Source: Zonotrichia leucophrys gambelii | Taxonomy: Eukaryota > Chordata > Aves > Passeriformes > Passerellidae | NCBI RefSeq assembly: GCF_028769735.1 | Contig: NC_088177.1 | Location: 20,032,599-20,096,598, forward strand | Length of the DNA stretch: 64,000 bases | Direction of reading: 5' to 3' | Shown here: piece by piece, positions 55,001-64,000 of the stretch | Numbering within the stretch: the stretch's first letter is position 1 | Layout of the letters: each line of letters begins with the position of its first letter | Made by a program: the position numbers and the translations under genes | The notes under the pieces: model-generated | Told to the model about the DNA's origin: nothing | What the model saw: the letters and a program-made list of their open reading frames with translations, nothing else | Databases searched by the model: none

Positions 55001-57702
55001 TTCCAGCTTGGAAAGTAAGCCATTTGTCAAAGATCATACAGGAAATTAGTGACAGAATAAGGAATACAACTAGATTTCTTCACAAGACCTATACTTGAAC
55101 TGCAAGACAGTTTTGACTCTGGAAATTTATTAATTTCAGAGTCATGTATTAAGAGATAATGTGTTTCAGGACCACAGAGAAACATTCCTGCTGAATTATG
55201 GTTAATGAAAAAAATCTGTGTCCTCACTGATGTAATCCATTATAACTCCACTGACGATCACCCACTGCTTATCTTTTTCAGGACAGGGTTTAACACCACG
55301 AGTCTGGCTATAGAAGTGCTTCATATATGTCAATGTCAGAATTAAAAGTTTCTGGGCTTTGCAAACGTAATTGGCAGTCTTTGCTGAGCCCTAGCCATAG
55401 AGTCTAATGTCAGCATCTGTGCACTGGGAGCAGTGGTAAACAATGTTCCTTCTGCTTTTTTACTCCCACTGTTAAAGAAGACTCCCTGCATTGAAGACTA
55501 AAGTTAGAGATGAGGAAAAATATATGCCTGCAAAAATAATTGCATTATCAAGGTGTGCTCTTTCATTGGAGTTTTAAACTATAGGAGGCTTGGGAAATAT
55601 TTGGCATGTATTTGGGTATTTGTTTTTTCTCCTGCGATACATCATCTTCAAAATGCTAAATATTAAAATTAACATTGTTGGGCAGTAGGCAAATGTTTGT
55701 CATTGTCATTATAGTTGGAATTTTTTTGTTTAGTTGCATAAATTTTATTTGAAGGTATAATTTTTTGAATAGGCAAACCCAGTTAAAAATCCAGTTGTTC
55801 ACCTGACTGTCCTCTGAAACTGTCCAAATATAATGTTCCAGATGTTTATGGTACTGCTCCATGTTTATACTCTTCTCTCAGCAGCTGTTAAGCTGTTTGA
55901 AAAAATTACTCAGATGGGTGGTAGTGGTATTTGATGCAGAATCCACCCCCAAGGGGCATGTAATTACATAAATGCAGCCCAATAAGTATCATTTATCAGG
56001 ACAGCAAACCAAATAACATTCTTTCAGCCTGATGTAAATCACAAATGCTAGCATAGCCTCTTGACAGAACAGGCTGTGCTGACTCTTACTACATATTTTT
56101 TTAATCAAGAGTTTTAAAATTACACAAGCTTTTTTCCCCTTCCCTGTCTATCCATCTACAAATGAGAAGTCTAATCCTGCTAATGCGTGTGCACATGCGT
56201 AGCTTTGCTGGTGTGAGTGATCCTTTCAAACTGGGTGAGCTACTTTTTGGAGCAAAGGTAAGCACAGGAATACGAGTTTGCAGATGTGGTTGTGCAGGCA
56301 GTGTGCTCTGGAGACCCCTCTCCTGCTGTCCCTAGCATGCTGTAATTAATGGCATTGCAGGAATGCAGGGCTGAGTTCCAGATGCACGGGCTGAATTTTG
56401 GTTCAGGAATGGAGATAGCACTCAGAAATTCAGCAGTAAGATAAATCATAGCAGAACTAATGACTGCTCTCAGGCACAGGTCTTCAGGGCAGCTGAGCCA
56501 AGCCAAACTATTCAGCTTTAAATGATAACAGAGTTTTGCACAATAGTTGTTTTGATCATTGCAGAGACTTTTGTCTGACTGTGGCTACCTGTGATATGCT
56601 GCAACTTTGTCTATACTGCAAACTAAACACAGTGAAATAATACTGTGAAATAACTTCTGACTGCTTTTCCTTCTGTTGTTCAAACTGTGTTTCCTGTCTG
56701 TTTTCCAATTAATTTCTTTTTTTCCCCTCTGTTTTGGTTTATATTTCACTTTTCCTCCCCCTCACCTTCCTTCCCACCCACAGAAAGAGTTTCTATGTGA
56801 AAAAATCATGTTGTACTTGCAAGTTCCAGAAGCTTTTGCAAGAGAAGAAAACTGAGAAAATCCTATAATTCTATCTTTTAAAAAAGGACATTTTCATTTT
56901 TATTTTCATTTCTATTTTCATTTTTAGCTCTTACAGTATGTTTTTTTGTTCATGGGAAGCTTTACTTTCTTTCATCTATTACCTTTTTCTCAGCTCACTA
57001 GTGGAAGAACACCATAATGTGTATTATACCTGCAACATGTCCTATATATTTCTTTCTCTACATCCTTTGCTGTATTAAGGAAAACCAAGATGTTAAATGG
57101 GCCTGAAAGTCATCATTTCTTGATACAAAGACATACATGAAAGAGATGAATAAACCCATGAACTTTTAGTTGCTGGAGAAATTGCTGTCATTTTGTTAGC
57201 TATAATTTGAGGCAGGGTGGTGGGTGAAATTTTACAGAAGATGGCTTCCTGGCATTTTAAGTGATTTTTTTTTTTCCTACATAGATGTCGAATGCTCTTC
57301 TGATTTTAGATAGATACAATGCATAAAACTTGCTTCACATAGGGACAGAGCAGTAAAGTACAAAACCTGACCAGAAAAGAACAGCACAATCATACTTCAA
57401 TAAAACTTTGCATCTGGTCTCCCAGAAATTTATCAGTGATACTGTGCTCAGTGCTGTCTCTTAAGAAATAAATGTAAAGAAAACATAAGAGTTATTGACG
57501 ATTTCAAGGTCTGTTTTGATTTGAACATTTCTTGAAATGCCTGTGACCAAATTTCTTCAAGAGTTTAGTGCTAGCAACTGACAGATAAAAGGTGACAGAT
57601 ATTCCAAACTAAGGCAATGTTTTTGTTTTATGGTCAAAAACATGAAAGAATTACAGTTTACTATTTACAGTGCAGTAAAACATTTCTCCTTTGACCATTT
57701 CA

Positions 57703-57720
57703 TTTCTTTTCTTCCCCAGA
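57703..57720 (+). other. CMKLR2: Splice acceptor before the CMKLR2 coding exon
   Basis: TTTCTTTTCTTCCCCAG|A is a strong polypyrimidine tract and AG, 16 nt before the start codon. It implies a non-coding exon further upstream and rules out the upstream in-frame ATG at 57691. Confidence 0.85.
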
Positions 57721-57735
57721 AAGCCACTCTGCAAC

Positions 57736-58782
57736 ATGACATTTGAAGATTTTGAGAACTACTCTTACTTCTACGATCTGTCTGAGGAAGATGAGTCACC
57801 CCAGTCCTCCCTCAGCATTGCCCATATTATTTCCCTTTTCTTTTACAGTGTGGCATTTCTGCTGGGAGTGCCAGGTAATGCCATTGTCATCTGGTTTATG
57901 GGCTTTAAATGGGATAAATCTGTTTCCACACTCTGGTTCCTGAACCTGGCCATTGCAGATTTCATTTTTGTTCTCTTCCTGCCCCTCTATATTACATATG
58001 TGGCAATGGGCTTCCACTGGCCTTTTGGGAAGTGGCTCTGCAAAATGAACTCATTCATTGCACTACTTAATATGTTTGCCAGTGTTTTCTTCCTGACGTT
58101 CATCAGCCTCGACCGCTACATCCGCCTTGTCCACCCCGTCTTTTCCTACAAGTACAGGACTGTGAAGAACACTCTCCTTCTCAGTGGGGTCATTTGGATG
58201 TCAGCTGCAATTATTGGTGGCCCTGCCTTGTACTTTAGAGACACAGCTACAGTTCTCAACAATGTCACCATTTGCTACAACAACTTCCATGTGCATGACA
58301 GAGAACTTATTTTGCTGACACATCACATCCTCATTTGGGTGAGGCTTGCATTTGGTTACCTCTTTCCTTTAGTGACCATGGTTATTTGCTACTCACTGCT
58401 GATTGTCAAAGTGAAGAGGAGAACTGTGCTGACTTCTAGCAGGCTTTTCTGGACCATCACCGCTGTAGTTGTAGCTTTTTTTGTCTGCTGGACACCGTAT
58501 CATATATTCAGCATTGTGGAGCTGTCTGCTCACCACGATGAAAACCTGCATGACTTACTGCAGGATGGCATTCCCCTCTCCACCGGCCTTGGTTTCATCA
58601 ACAGCTGCCTCAACCCAATCCTGTATGTTCTGATCAGCAAGAAGTTCCAGGCGCAGGTGAGGAGCACGGTGTCGGAGGTGCTGAAGCTGGCCCTGTGGGA
58701 GGTGAGCCGCTCGGGCACCGTCAGCGAGCAGCTCTGGAGCTCGGACAACGCGCCCGCGCGCTGCTGTGAGACTGCCCAGTGA
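57736..58782 (+). CDS. CMKLR2: Chemerin receptor 2 (CMKLR2 / GPR1), class A GPCR, complete coding exon
   Basis: 348 aa, seven-transmembrane rhodopsin-family receptor at the plasma membrane; mammalian orthologues bind chemerin. Landmarks: an acidic Tyr-rich N-terminus (DFENYSYFYDLSEEDE), N-glycosylation sites at N8 and N176, GN48 in TM1, D75 in TM2 (NLAIAD), and the C102-C180 extracellular disulfide. Also DRY at 126-128, W154 in TM4, CWTPYH at 251-256 (TM6) and NPILY at 293-297 (TM7). The tail WEVSRSGTVSEQL is nearly the mammalian GPR1 tail and separates it from CMKLR1. I start at 57736 because CTTCCCCAG at 57711-57719 is a splice acceptor, so the 15 codons upstream in frame are intronic. Strand and position between ZDBF2 and EEF1B2 match the human locus. 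Mammalian GPR1 has DHY instead of DRY (see findings). Confidence 0.95.
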   Translation: MTFEDFENYSYFYDLSEEDESPQSSLSIAHIISLFFYSVAFLLGVPGNAIVIWFMGFKWDKSVSTLWFLNLAIADFIFVLFLPLYITYVAMGFHWPFGKWLCKMNSFIALLNMFASVFFLTFISLDRYIRLVHPVFSYKYRTVKNTLLLSGVIWMSAAIIGGPALYFRDTATVLNNVTICYNNFHVHDRELILLTHHILIWVRLAFGYLFPLVTMVICYSLLIVKVKRRTVLTSSRLFWTITAVVVAFFVCWTPYHIFSIVELSAHHDENLHDLLQDGIPLSTGLGFINSCLNPILYVLISKKFQAQVRSTVSEVLKLALWEVSRSGTVSEQLWSSDNAPARCCETAQ

Positions 58783-60480
58783 CTGCTCGTGCCAGCAGCT
58801 CTCCCCAGAGGAGCTGACAGGAGATTTGGAGGTGTTCTGGACTTCACATCTGCCAGCCAGGTGTGCATCTTTGCATAGACAGTTTTCTGTAAACAGCTGG
58901 CTTCATTGCACTTGCTGCTTTAATGGAAAGGTTTTTGAGGGACGCATGATTTGGATGTGTGCCCTTGCAATGCACATACAGCCTGAACTGAAAGTTATCA
59001 GCATAGGTGGAATTACTCTAACTGGGCTTTTGCTGAGGAATGTTGTTGTGATCCTGTTGGTTTGCTGTGGTTCCATACCTCACTGATATCAAAAGAACAC
59101 ATAATAAAAATATTCCTCCTTGCCATTGCTGATAAAACTCTTGGTTGAGGCATTCTCACCCAAGAGGCTGTGGCTGTACATCACTGGGTCATGAGTCTCC
59201 TCATTGCCTACTACTGCCCCAAGGAGGAATCCCCTGGCTACATCCCACCTAAATAAAGCTATCAGTGGCTCCATTCTGCAGCTGGAGAAGAATCCCAAGA
59301 CGGAGGACACTGAATAGCTGCCTTCTGTTGTCAAAAAAGAAAAATTTGGAAATAAAACCTGTCTTCTCACACTGCTCTTTATCTTATACTCAAAACTAAG
59401 ACAGGAGACCCTGTGTTTTGGGGTCACTTACTGTATTTTTAGCACTAGCTGGGTACAAAATACTGAGCAGATGTTTCATATAGGCATTAGACTCACTCAA
59501 TACATGCAAAGAATTAGTGAAAATGTTTCTTACAGCTTATGTGCCATACTTCTTTTTCTATGTTTAAAAGTCTAGTCCTAGAGACTTTTACAACTATTGA
59601 TTGCTCTTTATTCCTCTTTCAAGCAAAGGTAAAGAAATAATATAACATTTTGTTTGCCTTAATGCTAAGCTTAAAAAATGGGTGGAGTGAATTCATTAGT
59701 ATTCTGTTACAAGTCTGTAGCCAAATTTGGGCTTTTTTTCCAAATTAGAGGCAAGACAGTTCATCCAGGAAATGGAGTCCACTCCCATAAGAAAGATGAA
59801 GTAGTCCCAGTTATGCTGTATTCTGTTACAACTTGTTGCTTGCTGCAGAATCATACATGCACCAATGCAAATATATAAATGCTATGTGGAGTGAACCAAT
59901 TTCTGATGAAATACCACTTAATTAAAAAGTTGAATGTGGGACAAAACTCTACTGCAAGTAAAAGCATAGAGCTTTGGGTAAATTTGAATTGTTTTTTCCT
60001 AGCTATTGGCCTAGACATATCGAATAAAACTGCCTTTCAGATAATTTACCTAGTTTATATGGCCTGCCAACACAGTAGCATTTATGCTATAATTGAGGCC
60101 TTATATGTAAATAGACTTGCTTTTGTATAAAATATATATATATGCATGAGCACATTCAATATTGGTAGCTGCACAAATACAAACAGCCTGACTGTGGTCT
60201 GTAACTATTTCTCTGGGCTCTGGTTTCAGAGTCTGGGAGTAAGGCAGGATCAGTGGAATTTCAGTGTATTTCCCTTTGGGCTGAAAAGCTGGTAAGCAGC
60301 ATTCTTCCTTTGAGTCATTTGCTGCCTGGTACATAGTCGCTCATCATAATATTTTGGCACCGTGCTGTTGTATGTGCCTAAATCAAACATTTTGCAGTTT
60401 TTGTTCACATGTTCCCTGACATCTTTCTAAGAATGATGTACTCTCCTGGCTGTATTCCAAGTGAAGTAATAAAATTTTCT
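58783..60480 (+). other. CMKLR2: CMKLR2 3' UTR and downstream flank (end uncertain)
   Basis: Non-coding sequence after TGA. AATAAA hexamers occur at 59252-59257, 59351-59356 and 60468-60473; the last is followed by a T/GT-rich stretch and is a plausible 3' end. The poly(A) site cannot be decided from sequence. Confidence 0.4.
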
Positions 60481-62470
60481 TGTTTCCAAAGAGCATGTTC
60501 ATTTGCTTTTCTTAGCAGCAATGTGTGGTGACTGGTTTTTCTTATAACAGCTCCTTCCCAAAGATTTTGGAAGGTGAAATCAAGCCCTGGCCCTTTCTGC
60601 TATGGGATTTAAGGTTCATGTCAGGCTTCTTCAGCTGTGTGCACACACAGGTTCCTATGCACAGCACAGAGACTGATTTTCAAATGGGGGAGCATATATG
60701 TCCCATCTTGCATAAAGGATCAGAAAGTGTGGCCAGAAGCAGACAGGAGGATAGAACTGAAAACAGCCAAAATCAGCCTTGATCTGTGGCATTAGGTGGA
60801 TTAACAATTGTGCAGTGTAACTGCTACTGTTCACACCAAGATCAGTTACAGAATTATCTCAATCATTTCTTCAAGAGTAATTCAAGATATCTAAACAAAA
60901 CAGATAATGCTCCAAGTTTCTGTTTCCAAAGAGTCTCCAAAACAACACCAACTATTCTATGCTGCTTGGGCTGAGGAATGCTCATTCAACTCACCACAAT
61001 GGAAAAAAAAGGGCCAGGAAAAGGAAAGGAACCTGTGTCATCATGCAAAGAGATACTACAGAAATAGCAATTGACACATTTCATAATGGACAGGTTCTAG
61101 TTACTTTTATCTTCTTCCTGAACAGTTTGTGTTTCTGAAGGTTTTTGTGTAGATTAGTTTTGTTCAAACTGTTTTCCCAGTATTCCCATAAAGAACATAT
61201 TGAAGTAATGGAATTTTCTACTGATCCCTGTGTTATGGGGTGCACTCAGGATACTTGCCTCATTTATTCCAGGGTGCTGATTTTTCACAGGCACAATGAC
61301 ACAGTAATATACTAGCTCATACCCAAACACCACCCAAAACCACCAAACACAAATATATGTGGATTGAGTAGAATACTCTTGCCTAAGCACCCACCTATAT
61401 TTTCACTGGGAACACTGTGTTCTCTAGGGTTTTTTTTTGTTTTTGTGCAACTTTCTTTTTAATATCAGGATAAAAAAAAACTCTGCCAAAACCTAACACA
61501 CACAAGAAATGTTAAGAACCAGAGTTTGTGTGTGTATGCTTAGCATAAATGTAAGATACATAAACCAGTCTGGCAGGTCAGGTGGATGACTCAGTGCTGC
61601 ATTTTAACAAAGTTATCATCTATAAGTCAAACCATTTTATCCACTTAGGACTTTAATTTGAAAGCCAAGGAAAGAGTATCAAGGTAAGCAGCACATTGAA
61701 TGGGAGGTCAGAAAAAGTAATGGCCAAGATAATAAAACCTATATTTTTGAGGCAGAATTTTTAATAACTTGTCTGATATGGTGCTTGCCAATTTCTTGCT
61801 TTTAACAGCACCATGACAGAATTGGTGAAACTAAGCTCCATAATTTAGCAGAAGCAACAGCTAGAGAATTGCCACAGAAAGGGTACTGTTTAGGAATTAG
61901 GCTTATGGAAGGTAGCAAATGAGCCTGTAACAATACTCACTTTCAGATCTTTAACCATGCTTTAAGCCTCTAGCAGGCAGATTTTTTTTCTGAGACAAAT
62001 TATAAACAAAGCTCTTACATAATCTGAAGTTGGCAGACCTTTAAACAAGGAGAAAGAGGACCTGCTGTGCCAGATAACCACACAGATGCTCTGTGAAAAA
62101 AACAACAAAAAGAGTTACTTAAGATGCAGCTGTCAGACTCTGACAGTGGGCATCTTCATCTCAGAGTGACCAATGTGGCACATAAAAGGATTCCATTTCA
62201 TGGTCACAATAAATCCTGTCAGTCCAATGCAAGGCATAGAAGTATGAATTTGTTTAGAAGCTTCACAACTTTGACAGCTTCTACATTTGTATCATTCCTA
62301 TAGACAGTTTTTGGGATTTATTCCTGCTGGTTCTTCAATCACTAAATGAAATGTCCAAATCAATCTAGAAACCAATCTGGAGCTGAGTAAACAGCTCAAA
62401 CTGCAGTTAATTTCACTACTTTTTATATCCTTTAATGTGCTTGTATTTTCAGCTGCTTTTTTCTTGTTTA
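60481..62470. other. Intergenic DNA between CMKLR2 and EEF1B2; no gene seen
   Basis: CMKLR2 and EEF1B2 converge here (plus then minus). The DNA is AT-rich with several A-runs, and no recognisable coding or RNA gene was found. Confidence 0.6.
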
Positions 62471-62475
62471 AGTCA

Positions 62476-62610
62476 CGAGCACAAGTTTCTCGCGTGGGTC
62501 AGACGGAGGCGGCAGCGGCTGCAGCCCGCGCACCGCTCCCGGCTCCGCACCCGCGGCACCGCCGGACTCGCAGCGCCCCCCGGCGGCACCGCCCGGCAGC
62601 GTTCTGGGCT
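62476..62610. promoter_or_regulatory. Isolated GC/CpG-rich block with CTCF-like motif
   Basis: About 22 CpG dinucleotides are packed into roughly 125 bp of otherwise AT-rich intergenic DNA. On the minus strand it contains GCCGCCGGGGGGCGCTG (62572-62588), close to the CTCF core CCACCAGGGGGCGCTA. No start codon, splice site or gene could be tied to it, so its regulatory role is an inference. Confidence 0.45.
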
Positions 62611-63184
62611 GTTATTGAACACACGAAACTGCACGGAATTTCATTGCAAATGTTTCCGAGCCTCAGAAAGGATAAAAAAAAGTTCCAAGTCACAGAAGAG
62701 GTGAGAAGGCAGCAGGGTAGTCTCAGGCCTTATCTCTAGGGCACCGCAAGTCACTTTGAACTTAGCTTCGTTTCTCTCTCTCACTGGGGTTTTAGCTGTC
62801 AACAAAGGCTGTGGTATATTTGGTTACTCACCATCCTTACTAAACAAAAGGAATTTATACTGTTTACCCACTAAAACATGCACTTTGACTGAGCTCTGCT
62901 CCTTTCCCTTAAAACCATCCCTCCCTCCAGAGGAACCCCAGACATTTCCAAAGCAGCAATTTCCTCTGCAGATGGAAGAAGAGCATTTCAGTATTTTAAA
63001 GCCATGGTCATGTTAACTCTGAAGTGATGCTCTGCTTGTGCTCCTGGATACTACAGTGAGGTATCAGAGCAACCTGAAATTCAATTTTGGCTTTTACTTT
63101 ATCCATGAAGAAAACCTTACATTTGTGAGCTGGTTTACTCTAAGATTCTGAAACAAGCACAGACACTGCACATTTTTTGCAACA

Positions 63185-63190
63185 TTTATT
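63185..63190 (-). terminator. EEF1B2: EEF1B2 polyadenylation signal (AATAAA)
   Basis: AATAAA on the minus strand, 17 nt after the EEF1B2 stop codon, implying a very short 3' UTR. This is typical of highly expressed translation-factor genes. Confidence 0.75.
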
Positions 63191-63206
63191 CTAAGTATAT
63201 CAAGAC

Positions 63207-63361
63207 TTAAATTTTATTGAAAGCAGCTACATCCATTGATTGTACATAATCTTCAAAAGCTGTTATTCTCTCTTCCAGCATATCTGTTCCAACTTTATCA
63301 TCTTCAACAACACACTGGATCTGAAGCTTTTTGATACCATAGCCAACAGGTACTAGCTTGG
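63207..63361 (-). CDS. EEF1B2: EEF1B2 terminal exon
   Basis: The acceptor is TTTTGCAG after a T-rich tract. The exon completes a Ser codon and encodes [16 protein letters not shown] through VAAFNKI, with the stop at 63207-63209. Confidence 0.95.
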
Positions 63362-64000
63362 CTGCAAAACAAAAAAAAAAAAACATTTAGTACTCCTTTA
63401 CTGGTGGAATCTCTTAAAGCAATTTGCAGGAATACATAAAAACAGCCTTTGGTCCACATTATGGACCATCTAATTAACAACCCAGCATTCATTACAATTG
63501 ATTGAAAAAGCTTCTTTCTGTGGACCTCCACCCCTTCCCAAACCAGTGATGTGGGCGGGTAAAGGTGTTTGTTTGCTGTATCAGGAATTGTACAGGGAGA
63601 TGCAGGAGAGCAGAGCTTAAGTTCTATAGCTTTTAAAACTGGTATTTGAATCTTAACCAGCCACTGCATTAACAAACCTTTTCTGACCATGTAAAGACAC
63701 TGAAGTACTGCAGTTCCCCCATCACAGCTGCCTACATTTCACAGATCAGCAGTGACTCCAAGTCCCACTAATCATACTCTATCCCTAGGGCGTGCACTGA
63801 AATCTGCCCATACTTACAAGACCCCCAGACCAAGCCATCTGCTTGAATGCTTCGCACACACTCCTCCAGCTTGGCCATGTCTGTCTCATCATCCCAAGGT
63901 TTCACATCAAGCAGGATTGATGACTTGGCAATAACAGCTGGTTCTGGGGGAAGAAAATCACCATGAAAAGATAGGCATCTTCCAAAAACTCATGAATATA
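63207..64000 (-). CDS. EEF1B2: EEF1B2, elongation factor 1-beta: last two coding exons (partial, runs off right edge)
   Basis: Exons 63943-63818 (126 nt) and 63361-63207 join in frame with GT-AG ends. They encode [20 protein letters not shown]...[20 protein letters not shown], then [18 protein letters not shown], and finish [14 protein letters not shown] with TAA. This is the C-terminal guanine-nucleotide-exchange domain of eEF1B-alpha (eEF1-beta). That domain regenerates eEF1A-GTP during translation elongation in the cytosolic eEF1 complex. The C-terminal catalytic segment is almost identical to the human protein. The N-terminal GST-C-like domain, acidic linker and promoter lie beyond the right edge. 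Strand and position relative to CMKLR2 agree with the human locus. Confidence 0.95.
63362..63817 (-). other. EEF1B2: EEF1B2 last intron, possible snoRNA host
   Basis: 456 nt with GTAAGT...TTTTGCAG ends. It contains a 7-bp perfect hairpin (TGGTCCA/TGGACCA, 63450-63468). Human EEF1B2 introns host SNORD51 and SNORA41. I found no convincing box C/D pair here and only a weak H/ACA-like fold, so no snoRNA is called. Confidence 0.6.
63818..63943 (-). CDS. EEF1B2: EEF1B2 penultimate exon
   Basis: The acceptor is TTCTTCCCCCAG and the donor T|GTAAGT. It encodes the [16 protein letters not shown] and [18 protein letters not shown] segments of the exchange domain. Confidence 0.95.

Larger units (their letters stand above)
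41757..57719. other. Intergenic DNA and probable untranslated leader/introns of CMKLR2; no coding exon seen
   Basis: About 16 kb of AT-rich sequence. It must contain at least one non-coding 5' exon of CMKLR2, because the coding exon opens with a splice acceptor. One strong 34-nt exon candidate (51441-51474) is listed separately. Poly-T tracts lie at 44096-44110 and 44867-44880, and a short T/A/C-rich array at about 56888-56925. No coding segment was recognised. Confidence 0.6.

Noticed and set aside
57691..57735. Upstream in-frame ATG for CMKLR2 (would add 15 residues)
   Set aside because: The segment spans a strong splice acceptor (CTTCCCCAG at 57711-57719) and encodes only polypyrimidine-derived residues.
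62435..62739. Plus-strand ORFs of 89-100 codons across the GC block
   Set aside because: Created by GC-rich composition with low-complexity Ala/Arg/Pro content. No homology or splice structure was recognised.

Overview
This window is vertebrate nuclear DNA, most likely from a bird. It is about 40% GC with large AT-rich non-coding stretches, carries CR1-type LINE fragments, and has the gene order ADAM23 - ZDBF2 - CMKLR2 (GPR1) - EEF1B2. That block is syntenic with human 2q33 and, from general knowledge, with chicken chromosome 7. The species cannot be fixed from the sequence. Genes were recognised from conserved protein segments and from splice-site-consistent exon chains. Most short ORFs in the window are chance ORFs.

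Layout, left to right: (1) 1-116, minus strand: start codon and signal-peptide exon of ADAM23, running off the left edge. A CpG island at about 117-720 follows; it is the ADAM23 5' UTR and promoter and carries a 77-bp tandem duplication. (2) 721-25,069: intergenic, with two CR1 fragments and a 54-bp near-perfect inverted repeat, and no supportable gene. (3) 25,207-36,247, minus strand: ZDBF2, reconstructed as six coding exons in one reading frame (1,069 aa). The DBF4-type zinc finger is split across exons 4 and 5, and a 2.8-kb last exon carries most of the protein. The promoter CpG island is at about 35,800-36,520. An in-frame alternative C-terminus through a 47-nt mini-intron is possible. (4) 36,520-57,719: intergenic or 5' leader of the next gene, with a pentanucleotide microsatellite, a miRNA-like hairpin and one strong orphan 34-nt exon candidate. 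(5) 57,736-58,782, plus strand: the single coding exon of CMKLR2/GPR1, the second chemerin receptor. (6) 58,783-63,180: its 3' UTR and the intergenic space, including an isolated GC/CpG block with a CTCF-like motif. (7) 63,207-64,000, minus strand: the last two coding exons of EEF1B2, running off the right edge.

The four genes are not a functional pathway: a cell-surface disintegrin-like protein, a poorly understood DBF-zinc-finger protein, a chemokine-like GPCR and a translation elongation exchange factor. The block matters because ZDBF2/GPR1 is an imprinted domain in placental mammals; this window shows an avian-type version of it. No viral insertion, CRISPR array, operon or prokaryotic feature is present.
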